From: CAILHX01 sp964511385
GTDB lineage: Bacteria; Pseudomonadota; Gammaproteobacteria; Burkholderiales; Methylophilaceae
Length of the DNA stretch: 64,000 nucleotides
Assembly: GCA_964511385.1 (NCBI GenBank)
Contig: CAZEFE010000003.1
Location: 62,001-126,000 of the forward strand
Direction: 5' to 3'
The position numbers were made by a program, and so were the translations under genes. The notes beneath the pieces are model-generated. The model was not told where the DNA came from, ran no database searches, and worked only from the letters and a program-made list of their open reading frames with translations. Positions 8,439 through 17,427 of the stretch are shown piece by piece. The stretch's first letter is position 1; the number at the start of each line of letters is the position of its first letter.

Positions 8439-9350
8439 TTAGAGTATCTTGCGCGCCACGTCGTAGGCCGACATGAAGTCGAGCGCCACATGGTTGTCGG
8501 ATGCCAGCATCATCTGGAACATCTTTTGCTGCACGTTGTACTTGCGGCTGCCGATGGCCAGCGCGCCCAGACCCAATGCCCATTCCGCACCCTTGATCGG
8601 CTCCGCGTCGGACATCGCATCCAGCCCTTCAATGCCGGATGGCGGCACAGCGTTCACGTCCGCCGCAATCAGCAGCTTCTTCGCCGTTTTCAGGATATCG
8701 GTGGTAATGACACGAGTTCCCGCCGGAGCGCAGCACAGCAGGATTTCGGCATCCTTGATGATATCGGCTTTTTTCTGCTCATCGGTGCCATCAATCGCCT
8801 TCAGCTTGACGTTGTAGGTCTTGGAATACTCCTCGGCCAGCGCCACGGTTTTCTCGAAGCTGGAGTGTGCGACCAGGCTGACTTCCGCGCCTTCCTTGGC
8901 GCACATGATGGAGGAACAGCCGCCCACCGGGCCGGTGGCGCCAAACACCACCACGCGCTTGCCCTTCAGGGTGGTATCCAGGCGATCCCGGCAGATGGCA
9001 TGCACATAGGCGGAAAGTGCCGCGCCAGTGGTGAACGCGCCAGAAGGATCGGCAAACAGGGAAACCTGAAACGGGGGGAACATGGCCTTCTTCGCCCGAC
9101 GCAGCATTTCCATCGCCGCATCCATGTCGCGTCCACCGATAAAAATGCCGGTACGCCATACGCCACGGGTACCGCGGGAAAAAATTGCATCCTGTACCAG
9201 TGACGTCACTTCTTCCACCGCCACGTTGGTGTACGGCAGAACTGCGTCATAACCCGCGTCATAAGCCATGTTGGCGTCGAATGGGCTGGCATTTTTCTGC
9301 GGCGTGACGAAGTGCAGGACGTACGGTTTTTCTCTGATCAAATCAGCCAT
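8439..9350 (-). CDS. mtdB: NAD(P)-dependent methylene-tetrahydromethanopterin dehydrogenase (MtdB type)
   Basis: A 303-residue protein resembling MtdB of methylotrophs. N-terminal FVTPQKNASPFDANMA, the catalytic-domain stretch FADPSGAFTTGAA and a Rossmann motif VVVFGATGPVGG (about 133-144) support this. MtdB oxidises methylene-H4MPT in formaldehyde/C1 oxidation. The start at 9350 is preferred over an upstream in-frame ATG because a GGGAGCGAG ribosome site precedes it. No other H4MPT gene is in the window. Assignment to the H4MPT rather than a folate family is by resemblance only. Confidence 0.82.
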   Translation of the reverse strand: MADLIREKPYVLHFVTPQKNASPFDANMAYDAGYDAVLPYTNVAVEEVTSLVQDAIFSRGTRGVWRTGIFIGGRDMDAAMEMLRRAKKAMFPPFQVSLFADPSGAFTTGAALSAYVHAICRDRLDTTLKGKRVVVFGATGPVGGCSSIMCAKEGAEVSLVAHSSFEKTVALAEEYSKTYNVKLKAIDGTDEQKKADIIKDAEILLCCAPAGTRVITTDILKTAKKLLIAADVNAVPPSGIEGLDAMSDAEPIKGAEWALGLGALAIGSRKYNVQQKMFQMMLASDNHVALDFMSAYDVARKIL

Positions 9351-9455
9351 GTTTCTCGCTCCCAAAATGATGAATTTTCTATGAAATTTTAATTGCTCTG
9401 GTGTCATGATAATCCGGCTTGGCGCATAACACTAGGCTATCTTCAACCATACGCA

Positions 9456-9464
9456 TGATAAAAT
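9456..9464 (+). promoter_or_regulatory. Candidate extended -10 promoter of rnpB
   Basis: TGATAAAAT is an extended -10 (TGn plus TAAAAT) ending 7 nt before the expected 5' end of RNase P RNA. No convincing -35 hexamer. Confidence 0.45.
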
Positions 9465-9471
9465 CCATTTT

Positions 9472-9797
9472 GAAGCTGGCCAGACAGTCGCCGCTCGCGC
9501 AAGCGAGGGGAGGAAAGTCCGGGCTCCGCAGAGCAGGATGACGGCTAACGGCCGTACGCCGTGAGGCGAGGAACAGGGCCACAGAGACGAGTCGTGTCGA
9601 CCAACGAGCTTGCGAGTTCGCGTCGACACGGGTGAAACGCGGTAACCTCCATCCGGAGCAAGACCAAATAGGCTGGCAATGGCGTGGCTCGCGCTGCCAG
9701 CGGGTAGGTTGCTTGAGCGCATGAGCAATCATGCGCCTAGAGGAATGACTGTCACATGTTGCAAAACATGACAGAACCCGGCTTACCGGCCAGCTTC
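9472..9797 (+). ncRNA. rnpB: RNase P RNA, bacterial type A
   Basis: About 326 nt with the conserved blocks of bacterial RNase P RNA: GAGGAAAGTCCGGGCTCC near 9510, an ACAGGGCCACAGAGACGA region, GGTGAAACGCGGTAACC, AGAGGAATGACTGTCAC, and the 3' block ACAGAACCCGGCTTACCG near 9770. The 5' GAAGCTGGCC pairs with the 3' GGCCAGCTTC to form the P1 stem, which sets the ends. It is the catalytic subunit that matures tRNA 5' ends. Confidence 0.96.
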
Positions 9798-9920
9798 TCC
9801 TTGCTCCGCCACAACCTAATAAGTCACTTTCAATTGAATTCATATCCCATTGATTTTTATGCCTATTGATTTTCGCATCAATTACTTGTAAGTGTTTGAC
9901 CTATAAAGAAAAACCACCGC

Positions 9921-9949
9921 AAAAAGGGCTTGCAAAGCCCATTTTTTTT
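9921..9949 (+). terminator. Intrinsic terminator of rnpB
   Basis: GGGCTT / AAGCCC hairpin with a GCA loop (9926-9940), flanked by A5 and followed by eight T. It lies about 125 nt after mature rnpB. Its 3' arm overlaps the -35 region of the dcw promoter. Confidence 0.75.
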
Positions 9950-9958
9950 ATCTATAGT
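9930..9958 (+). promoter_or_regulatory. Sigma70 promoter of the dcw cluster (Pmra)
   Basis: TTGCAA (9930-9935), 17-bp spacer, TATAGT (9953-9958). The predicted start is near 9965, directly before the MraZ boxes, so bound MraZ would sit on the initiation region. The -35 lies inside the rnpB terminator hairpin. Confidence 0.7.
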
Positions 9959-9965
9959 GCCCGCT

Positions 9966-9991
9966 AGTGGGAAAAAGTGGGTTTTTGTGGG
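9966..9991 (+). promoter_or_regulatory. MraZ operator: three GTGGG repeats at 10-bp spacing
   Basis: GTGGG occurs at 9967-9971, 9977-9981 and 9987-9991, one helical turn apart. This is the known MraZ target design (TGGGN direct repeats spaced by 5 nt). MraZ from the first gene of the cluster is expected to bind here and regulate its own operon. Confidence 0.88.
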
Positions 9992-10059
9992 AGCCGTCAC
10001 CGATGCCAAGAGCGGGGCGGCTCTCCTTTGTCTGGTGTGACTTTTCGGGGCTGGTTTGA

Positions 10060-10506
10060 ATGTTTCGCGGCGCAACATCATTGAATATTGATGCAAAGGG
10101 GAGGCTGGCGGTGCCCAGCCGGCACCGTGACGCGCTCATGAACCAATCCGCCGGACGTCTGGTGCTTACCGCACACCCTCATCGCTGTCTGCTGCTCTAT
10201 CCGCAACCCGCGTGGGAGCCGTTGCAGGCAAAAATCATGTCCCTGTCCAGCTTCGATCGCCAATCCAGCGCCTTGCAACGCCTGATGGTCGGCTATGCCG
10301 AGGATATGGAAATGGATAGTGCTGGGCGCCTGCTGATTTCTTCGGCGTTGCGCGATTTTGCGCAGCTGGAAAAGCAGGCGATGCTGGTTGGCCAGGGCAG
10401 CCACTTTGAGTTGTGGAGCATGGATGCATGGAAGGCGCAGCTGGAGCGCGTCATGGATGATGAAAACCTGACGTTGCCGGCTGAGCTGGAGGGTTTTTCG
10501 TTGTGA
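10060..10506 (+). CDS. mraZ: Transcriptional regulator MraZ
   Basis: A 148-residue AbrB-like protein with two MraZ half domains (FRGATSLNIDAKGRLAVPSRHR near the N terminus; a second repeat around MDSAGRLLISSALRDFA). MraZ forms a ring-shaped oligomer that binds tandem TGGG repeats; three such repeats lie upstream. First gene of the dcw cluster. Its stop overlaps the GTG of rsmH. Confidence 0.96.
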   Translation: MFRGATSLNIDAKGRLAVPSRHRDALMNQSAGRLVLTAHPHRCLLLYPQPAWEPLQAKIMSLSSFDRQSSALQRLMVGYAEDMEMDSAGRLLISSALRDFAQLEKQAMLVGQGSHFELWSMDAWKAQLERVMDDENLTLPAELEGFSL

Positions 10507-11468
10507 TCACCGGGCAGGATGCCCAAACACAATCCCTGCCAGCGCAGCATTTGCCCGTCCTGCTGAATGAGGCCGTTGAGGGGCTGGGTTTGAAAGCAAA
10601 TGGCGTGTATGTGGATTGCACCTTTGGCCGCGGCGGCCATAGCAGAGCCATTCTGTCCAGGCTGGGAACATCCGGCCGCCTGTTCGCGCTTGACCGCGAT
10701 GCGGCTGCCGTCAGCGCCGGCCGACAAATCGACGATCCTCGCTTCACCATAATCCACAGCCCTTTCAGCCGGGTCAAGGCGGCACTGCGCGAAGCAGGTG
10801 TTGAAAAGGTGGATGGCGTACTGCTGGATATTGGCATTTCTTCCCCCCAGATTGACGAACCTGGGCGTGGATTCAGTTTTCGTTTTGACGGCCCGCTGGA
10901 TATGCGCATGGATCAAACCCGGGGGCAAACCGCGGCAGAGTTTCTGGCAACAGCGTCCGAGCAGCAACTTCGGGAGGTAATAAAAAACTATGGTGAAGAA
11001 CGGTTTGCTAAACAGATTGCAAGGGCGATTGTTGCGGCTCGCACAAACGGGACACCGCTCGACACCACTCGACAGCTTGCCGCGCTCGTGGCAGACGTTA
11101 TCCCCAAAGTCGAGCCCGGCCAGGATCCGGCGACGCGCACATTTCAGGCTATACGGATTTTCCTCAATCAGGAGCTTGAGGAATTGTCGCTAGCGTTGCC
11201 ACAGTGCGTTGACCTGCTTGCCCCCAACGGGCGGCTCGCGGTGATCAGCTTCCATTCGCTGGAAGACCGTATCGTCAAACGCTTCATCCATGCCCAGCAG
11301 GACAGGGACACCCTGCCCAGCAACTTTCCGGTCAAGGCGGCTGACTTGCCGCCCCCGCGCCTGATCGCCATTGGCCGCGCGATCAAGCCCTCCGCGCAGG
11401 AAACCAGGGCCAACCCGCGTGCGCGCAGCGCCGTGCTGCGCATCGCGGAAAGAACGGCGGCGGCATGA
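10503..11468 (+). CDS. rsmH: 16S rRNA (cytosine1402-N4)-methyltransferase
   Basis: A 321-residue RsmH (MraW). It N4-methylates C1402 in the decoding centre of 16S rRNA using SAM. Motifs: HLPVLLNEAVE, DCTFGRGGHSRAIL (SAM site), LLDIGISSPQID, FHSLEDRIVKRF. GTG start overlapping the mraZ stop (GTGA). Confidence 0.96.
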   Translation: MITGQDAQTQSLPAQHLPVLLNEAVEGLGLKANGVYVDCTFGRGGHSRAILSRLGTSGRLFALDRDAAAVSAGRQIDDPRFTIIHSPFSRVKAALREAGVEKVDGVLLDIGISSPQIDEPGRGFSFRFDGPLDMRMDQTRGQTAAEFLATASEQQLREVIKNYGEERFAKQIARAIVAARTNGTPLDTTRQLAALVADVIPKVEPGQDPATRTFQAIRIFLNQELEELSLALPQCVDLLAPNGRLAVISFHSLEDRIVKRFIHAQQDRDTLPSNFPVKAADLPPPRLIAIGRAIKPSAQETRANPRARSAVLRIAERTAAA

Positions 11469-11737
11469 CCAAGCTCAACCTGATCCTGTTTCTCACCTTG
11501 CTGTGCACAGCGATGGGCGTAGTCACATCGCAGCACAAGGCGCGCAAGCTCTACATTGAGCTGCAGTCGCAGCAAAACCTAGTCAAGCAATACGACATCG
11601 AGTGGGGGCAACTGCAACTGGAACAAAGCACCTGGGCCATGCATTCACGCATCGAACAGGTTGCCGCCAGCCACCTGCAGATGAAAGTGCCGGAAAGCGC
11701 GCGCGTTAAAGTGGTTCAACCGGGAGGCATCCGCTAA
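11465..11737 (+). CDS. ftsL: Cell division protein FtsL
   Basis: A 90-residue bitopic membrane protein: one N-terminal membrane helix (LILFLTLLCTAMGVVTS) followed by a periplasmic coiled coil. FtsL forms the FtsQLB complex that activates FtsWI. Sequence conservation in this family is low, so position between rsmH and ftsI is the main support. Overlaps both neighbours. Confidence 0.9.
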   Translation: MTKLNLILFLTLLCTAMGVVTSQHKARKLYIELQSQQNLVKQYDIEWGQLQLEQSTWAMHSRIEQVAASHLQMKVPESARVKVVQPGGIR

Positions 11738-13461
11738 TGGCTCAAGCACAAGCACCTGCCATGCGATTGCCTTCCTGGCGGCGACGCTCCCTGCTGATTG
11801 CCTTGCTCGCATGTTTCGGCGTGCTGCTGGGCCGCACCATCTATTTGCAGGGGCTGCATCGTGACTTTTTGCAGCAACAGGGCGACCAGCGTTACAGCCG
11901 GACCATCAGCCTGTTCGCGCACCGCGGCATGATCACTGACCGCAACCGGGAACCGATGGCCATCAGCACGCCGGTGGAATCGGTCTGGGCCAGCCCGCCG
12001 GATGTGGAAATTTCGGCACAGCAAACACGCGAGCTGGCCACGCTGCTCAAACTCAAGCCTGCCGAAATCACCAAAAAATTGCAAAACCACAACCGTGAAT
12101 TCGTCTACCTGCGGCGGCGCATGGCCCCCGAGGAGGCAGCAAAAGTCATGCAGCTCGGCATCCCCGGGGTATTCCTGCAGCGCGAGTACCGCCGCTTTTA
12201 TCCGGCCGGCGATACCGCCGCACATCTGATCGGCTTTACCGGCATTGACGACAAAGGGCAGGAAGGCGTGGAACTGGTGTACCAAAACTGGTTATCCGGC
12301 AAACAAGGCAGCCGCCGCGTCATCAAGGATAGACAAGGACACATCATCGAAGACCTGGAAGCGGTCAAAGTACCGCAGGAAGGGCGCGACCTGGCGCTTT
12401 CGATAGACCGCCGCATCCAGTACCTGGCGCACCGCGAACTGGCGAAAGCCATTGAGATCAACAAGGCCAAAGCCGGCGCCATTGTGGTCATAGATGCCAA
12501 AACCGGCGAGGTGTTGGCACTCGCCAACCAACCCACCTACAACCCCAACACCCCCACCAACCTGGGCGGACGCGCGCGCAATCGTGCCATTGTAGACACC
12601 TTCGAGCCCGGCTCCACGCTGAAGCCATTTACCGCCGCCGCCGCCCTGGAATCCGGCAACTTCCATCCCGATACGCTGATCAATACCGGCAGCGGCAAGT
12701 TGAGCATCGGCCCCGCCATGATCCACGACGCCCACCCCGCCGGCACCATTACCGTCGCCCAGGTGATCCAGAAATCCTCCAATGTTGGCGCAGCCAAAAT
12801 GGCGCTGACGCTGCATCCGCAAGCGATGTGGGGTATGTTCAACCAGGTGGGATTCGGCTCCCCGGCACACGTTGGCTTTCCCGGGGAAGCCAAGGGCAGG
12901 TTACGTCCATGGCAGCACTGGAAGCCCATCGAACAGGCCACCATGGCTTATGGTCACGGCATTTCGCTCAGCCTGCTGCAACTGGCGCGCGCTTACGGCG
13001 TGTTTGCCAACGATGGTGAAATCAAGCCGATCTCCCTGGTCAAGATCAAGGAACCACCCATCGGCCAGCATGTGTTTTCCGCCAAAACCGCGCGTGACGT
13101 TCGCGCCATGCTGGAACTGGTGGTACAGCCGGGCGGCACGGCGGTCCAGGCACAAGTACCGGGGTATCGCGTGGCGGGCAAAACCGGCACCGCGCACAAG
13201 CTGATTGATGGTCGGTATGCCGAGCACCAGTACGTGTCTTCATTCATCGGCATGGCGCCGGCGTCCGACCCCAGACTCATCATCGCCGTCATGGTCGACG
13301 AACCCAGCGCCGGTCAATATTACGGCGGCGCCGTCGCCGCACCGGTATTCAGCGCGGTGATGGCAGGGGCGTTGCGCACGCTGGCGATTCCCCAGGATGC
13401 GCATACCAGCAACATCACCGTACCCGCAGGGGATGCGCCGGAAATCAAGGAGGACGTGTGA
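11737..13461 (+). CDS. ftsI: Peptidoglycan D,D-transpeptidase FtsI (PBP3)
   Basis: A 574-residue septal transpeptidase. It has a short cytoplasmic N terminus, one membrane anchor (about 17-38), a pedestal dimerisation domain, and a penicillin-binding domain with the catalytic triad motifs GSTLK, SSN and KTGT. It crosslinks septal glycan together with FtsW, encoded downstream. Usual length. Starts on the base after the ftsL stop begins. Confidence 0.97.
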   Translation: MAQAQAPAMRLPSWRRRSLLIALLACFGVLLGRTIYLQGLHRDFLQQQGDQRYSRTISLFAHRGMITDRNREPMAISTPVESVWASPPDVEISAQQTRELATLLKLKPAEITKKLQNHNREFVYLRRRMAPEEAAKVMQLGIPGVFLQREYRRFYPAGDTAAHLIGFTGIDDKGQEGVELVYQNWLSGKQGSRRVIKDRQGHIIEDLEAVKVPQEGRDLALSIDRRIQYLAHRELAKAIEINKAKAGAIVVIDAKTGEVLALANQPTYNPNTPTNLGGRARNRAIVDTFEPGSTLKPFTAAAALESGNFHPDTLINTGSGKLSIGPAMIHDAHPAGTITVAQVIQKSSNVGAAKMALTLHPQAMWGMFNQVGFGSPAHVGFPGEAKGRLRPWQHWKPIEQATMAYGHGISLSLLQLARAYGVFANDGEIKPISLVKIKEPPIGQHVFSAKTARDVRAMLELVVQPGGTAVQAQVPGYRVAGKTGTAHKLIDGRYAEHQYVSSFIGMAPASDPRLIIAVMVDEPSAGQYYGGAVAAPVFSAVMAGALRTLAIPQDAHTSNITVPAGDAPEIKEDV

Positions 13462-14921
13462 TGCGCGGCCACCCCCTCCTTCAGCGCCTGACACAGCTCG
13501 GTATCACGCCAACCCGATTGGTCAGCGACAGCCGCCGGGTAAAACCCGGCGATGCCTTTGTTGCATTCCCGGGCGAAACCGCAGATGGTCGCGACTTCAT
13601 TGGCCAGGCGGTCGCTAACGGCGCCAGCGCAGTCTTGTGGGAAGCGCGGGATTACCGCTGGGATGACAGCATTGCCGTCCCGCAGATCCCGGTTGCAGGC
13701 CTGTCGGCGCAACTGGGTGAAATGGCCAGCGCTTTTTATGGTGAACCGGCAAAAAAACTGTGGGTGGTCGGCATCACCGGCACCAACGGCAAGACTTCTT
13801 GCAGCCACTGGCTGGCAAGGGCGATGAGTCACCTGGGCCGGAAGTCCGCCATTATCGGCACCTTGGGCAACGGCTTCCCGGAAGCGCTGTCGGAAACGCT
13901 CAACACCACCCCGGACCCGATCACCCTGCAGGAACTGCTGGCAACCTATCTCGCCCAGCATGCCACGTCGGTCGTCATGGAAGTCTCGTCCCACGGGCTG
14001 GAACTGGGTCGGGTGAACGGCATGAAGTTCGATGTCGCGGTATTCACCAACCTGTCGCGTGACCATCTGGATTTCCATGGAGATATGGCAAGTTACGCGG
14101 CGTCCAAGCGCGCGCTGTTTGCCTGGCCGGAACTGAAACATGCGGTGATTAATGCCGACGATGCCTATGGCAGCGAACTGGCACAATTCACCCGCCAGCG
14201 CGGCGTCAATACCGTAACCTACGGCTTTGGTGATGCCGATATCCGTGGCAGCGAACTCAAGCTGAGCGGACACGGCCTGTCCATGCAGGTCACCACCCCA
14301 GGCGGCACAGCTGTGCTGCAGGCGGAGGTGATGGGCAAATTCAACGCCAGCAACCTGCTAGCGGTACTGGCCTCACTGCTGGTTTCCGGGGTATCGCTAG
14401 CGGATGCCATCCACACCCTGTCACAGACCAAACCGGTGACCGGGCGCATGCAAACCATAGGCGGTGGCGACCTGCCGCTGGTCATTGTGGATTACGCGCA
14501 CACCCCGGATGCGCTGGAAAAAGTATTGGGAGATTTGCGCGAACAGTGCCAAGGCCGCCTGATTTGCGTTTTCGGTTGCGGCGGCAACCGCGACAAAGGT
14601 AAGCGCCCGCTCATGGCCAAGGCCGCAGCACAGCTGGCCGATTATGTCGTGATCACCTCCGACAATCCACGCAACGAAGCGCCGCAAGACATTATCGCCG
14701 ACATTCTCACCGGCATGCCGGCAAATGACGCCAACTACCTGATCGAAGCCGATCGCGCCAGCGCCATCCGCAAAGCCATCCACATGGCCGCGGCCGGCGA
14801 TGTGGTGCTGTTGGCGGGCAAGGGCCACGAAAACACCCAGCACATCGGCGCGACCAAGCACCCATTCAGCGACGCCGCCGTCGCAACTGAAACCATCCGC
14901 ACGGCAAAGGCTGCCACATGA
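13461..14921 (+). CDS. murE: UDP-MurNAc-tripeptide ligase (meso-DAP adding)
   Basis: A 486-residue Mur ligase. ATP loop GITGTNGKTSC; the DNPR motif (TSDNPRNEAP) near the C terminus marks meso-diaminopimelate specificity, as expected for a Gram-negative. It adds the third residue of the stem peptide in the cytoplasm. ATG at 13461 overlaps the ftsI stop (TGATG); an in-frame GTG three bases earlier is possible. Confidence 0.97.
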   Translation: MRGHPLLQRLTQLGITPTRLVSDSRRVKPGDAFVAFPGETADGRDFIGQAVANGASAVLWEARDYRWDDSIAVPQIPVAGLSAQLGEMASAFYGEPAKKLWVVGITGTNGKTSCSHWLARAMSHLGRKSAIIGTLGNGFPEALSETLNTTPDPITLQELLATYLAQHATSVVMEVSSHGLELGRVNGMKFDVAVFTNLSRDHLDFHGDMASYAASKRALFAWPELKHAVINADDAYGSELAQFTRQRGVNTVTYGFGDADIRGSELKLSGHGLSMQVTTPGGTAVLQAEVMGKFNASNLLAVLASLLVSGVSLADAIHTLSQTKPVTGRMQTIGGGDLPLVIVDYAHTPDALEKVLGDLREQCQGRLICVFGCGGNRDKGKRPLMAKAAAQLADYVVITSDNPRNEAPQDIIADILTGMPANDANYLIEADRASAIRKAIHMAAAGDVVLLAGKGHENTQHIGATKHPFSDAAVATETIRTAKAAT

Positions 14922-16324
14922 TGACGACCGAACACGAAACCGGATTCATGACCACGCTGAGCAAGGCCGCAGCGGCGATCGGCGGGCAACTGCGCGGCGC
15001 CGACACCAGTTTCACCGGCGTCAGCACCGACAGCCGCAATATCCAGCCCGGGGAGTTGTTTGTTGCCCTGCGCGGGGAAAAATTTGACGGCCACGCCTAC
15101 GTGGCCGCGTGCCTGCAGCAAGGCGCCGCCGCGGCCATGGTGGATCGATCCGCAGAGCTACCAGCCGCCCCCTTGCTGGTGGTGGACGACACGCGCCAAG
15201 GGCTGGGGCAACTCGCGGCTTACTGGCGAAGCCAATTCGACATCCCGCTGGCCGCCATCACCGGCAGCAACGGCAAAACCACGGTCAAGGAAATGCTGGC
15301 CAGCATTTTGCGCAGCGCGAGTTCGCCCAGCAGCGTGCTCGCCACCGCCGGCAACCTGAACAACGACATCGGTTTGCCGCTCACCCTGCTCAAGCTTCGC
15401 ACACACCATCAATACGCCGTGATCGAAATGGGCATGAACCATCCGGGCGAAATCGACACCCTCACCCGCATCGCCCACCCCGATGTGGCGCTGATCAACA
15501 ACGCCCAGCCCGCACACCTGGCCGGACTAGGCACCGTGGAAGCGGTGGCCCGCGCCAAAGGCGAAATTTTTGCCGGCCTGTCCCAAAATGGGGTTGCCGT
15601 CATCAACCAGGACGATCCGCACGCAACGCTGTGGAAGGAACTGGCTGCACCGCACCGTATCGTGACCTTCGGCCTGGAACAAACCGCCGATGTAAGCGCC
15701 AGTGCCGACCTGCACACCGATGGCAGCACTCTGCACCTGCAAACGCCGGCAGGCAAAGCGCAACTCACGCTTCAGGTCGCCGGCGTGCACAACGTGAAAA
15801 ACGCGTTGGCCGCCACCGCCGCCGCGCTCGCCATGGGTGTCAGTCTGGCTAACATCGTCACCGGCCTGGAACAGTTCGGCGGGGTGAAAGGTCGCTTGCA
15901 ACGCAAGCGCGGCTTGGGCGGCGCCCTGGTCATTGATGACACCTACAACGCCAACCCGGCTTCCATGCGCGCGGCGATTGAGGTGCTGGCCAACATGCCG
16001 GGACAAAAACTGCTGGTGATCGGCGACATGGGTGAACTGGGGCCGGAAGCGTCCGCGCACCATGTGCTGATCGGCAAAAAGGCCAAACGCGCCGGCATTA
16101 CCAAACTCTTCGCACTGGGCGAGTTGAGCCGCGATGCCGTGCTGGCCTTTGGCGCGGATGGCGGTGGCGCACAGCATTTTGACTCTCCGCAGGCGCTGGC
16201 GGCCGTGCTGGAAACCTACATGGTGCCAGGCACCACCGTGCTGGTAAAAGGATCGCGCTTCATGCAAATGGAGCGGGTCGTAGACCTCATCACCTTAGAA
16301 CCATCCGAAAAGGGAGCGCACTGA
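14918..16324 (+). CDS. murF: UDP-MurNAc-tripeptide:D-Ala-D-Ala ligase
   Basis: A Mur ligase of up to 468 residues with GSNGKTTVKEML as ATP loop and the MurF substrate signature AVIEMGMNHPGEI. It adds D-alanyl-D-alanine, made by Ddl further down the cluster. The ATG at 14918 overlaps the murE stop; an in-frame ATG at 14948 would give the more usual MurF N terminus (MTTLSKAAAAIGG), so the start is not settled. Confidence 0.96.
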   Translation: MMTTEHETGFMTTLSKAAAAIGGQLRGADTSFTGVSTDSRNIQPGELFVALRGEKFDGHAYVAACLQQGAAAAMVDRSAELPAAPLLVVDDTRQGLGQLAAYWRSQFDIPLAAITGSNGKTTVKEMLASILRSASSPSSVLATAGNLNNDIGLPLTLLKLRTHHQYAVIEMGMNHPGEIDTLTRIAHPDVALINNAQPAHLAGLGTVEAVARAKGEIFAGLSQNGVAVINQDDPHATLWKELAAPHRIVTFGLEQTADVSASADLHTDGSTLHLQTPAGKAQLTLQVAGVHNVKNALAATAAALAMGVSLANIVTGLEQFGGVKGRLQRKRGLGGALVIDDTYNANPASMRAAIEVLANMPGQKLLVIGDMGELGPEASAHHVLIGKKAKRAGITKLFALGELSRDAVLAFGADGGGAQHFDSPQALAAVLETYMVPGTTVLVKGSRFMQMERVVDLITLEPSEKGAH

Positions 16325-17427
16325 TGCTATTAGAACTGGCTCGCTGGCTGGCGCACGACGTCCGGGCATTCAACGTATTCAACTACATCACCTTGCGCGC
16401 CGTACTGGCAACGCTCACGGCGTTGCTGATCTCGTTCCTGGTCGGCCCCACCATGATCCGCAAACTGACGGAATACAAAGTCGGCCAGGCGGTGCGCGAT
16501 GACGGCCCGCAAACCCACCTGATCAAGGCCGGCACCCCGACCATGGGCGGCGCGCTGATCCTGGTGGCTATCGCCATCGCCACGCTGCTGTGGGCGGATT
16601 TGCACAATAAATACGTATGGGTGGTGCTGATAACCACACTGGGATTCGGCATCATAGGCTGGGTGGATGACTGGCGCAAAGTCGTGCACCGCAACCCCAA
16701 GGGGCTGTCCGCAAAGGAAAAGTATTTCTGGCAATCCCTCATCGGCCTGAGCGTCGCCGGCTACCTGTTTTCCACCGCCACCATGCCAGCACACACCACG
16801 CTGATTGTGCCGTTTTTCAAGCACCTGATTGTGCCGCTGGGAGCGGTCGGCTTCATCGTGCTGACTTATCTGGTGGTGGTCGGCAGCAGCAACGCGGTCA
16901 ACCTGACCGACGGGCTGGACGGGCTGGCCATCATGCCGACCGTGCTGGTCAGTAGCGCGCTGGCCATTTTTGCCTATGCCGCAGGCCATCTGTTTTTCTC
17001 CAAATACCTGGGTATTCCCTACGTCCCCGGAGCCGGCGAACTGGCCGTGTTTTGCGCCGCCATGGCTGGCGCAGGGCTGGGCTTCCTGTGGTTCAACGCT
17101 TATCCGGCCGAAGTATTCATGGGCGATGTCGGGGCGCTGGCACTAGGCGCCGCACTGGGGGTGGTCGCCGTGATCGTGCGCCAGGAAATCGTGTTGTTCA
17201 TCATGGGCGGCGTGTTTGTGATGGAAACACTGTCGGTCGCAGCGCAGGTGACGTACTTCCGCTACACCAAGAAAAAATACGGTGAAGGAAGGCGCATTTT
17301 CCTGATGGCGCCGCTGCACCACCACTATGAACAAAAGGGCTGGAAAGAAACGCAGGTGGTCGTGCGATTCTGGATTATCACCATGATGCTGGTGCTGATC
17401 GGACTTTCTACATTGAAATTGAGATGA
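16324..17427 (+). CDS. mraY: Phospho-MurNAc-pentapeptide translocase
   Basis: A 367-residue polytopic enzyme that makes lipid I from UDP-MurNAc-pentapeptide and undecaprenyl phosphate. Key motifs: KAGTPTMGG, the acidic DDWRK region, NAVNLTDGLDGLA, and APLHHHYE with catalytic-site histidines. About ten membrane helices, the last being RFWIITMMLVLIGLSTLKLR. That exact C terminus is encoded a second time 158 bp downstream (see the next feature). Confidence 0.97.
   Translation: MLLELARWLAHDVRAFNVFNYITLRAVLATLTALLISFLVGPTMIRKLTEYKVGQAVRDDGPQTHLIKAGTPTMGGALILVAIAIATLLWADLHNKYVWVVLITTLGFGIIGWVDDWRKVVHRNPKGLSAKEKYFWQSLIGLSVAGYLFSTATMPAHTTLIVPFFKHLIVPLGAVGFIVLTYLVVVGSSNAVNLTDGLDGLAIMPTVLVSSALAIFAYAAGHLFFSKYLGIPYVPGAGELAVFCAAMAGAGLGFLWFNAYPAEVFMGDVGALALGAALGVVAVIVRQEIVLFIMGGVFVMETLSVAAQVTYFRYTKKKYGEGRRIFLMAPLHHHYEQKGWKETQVVVRFWIITMMLVLIGLSTLKLR

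Noticed and set aside
9379..9843. Protein gene antisense to RNase P RNA
   Set aside because: The open frame is an artefact of the GC-rich structured rnpB sequence; the conserved RNase P blocks explain the region.
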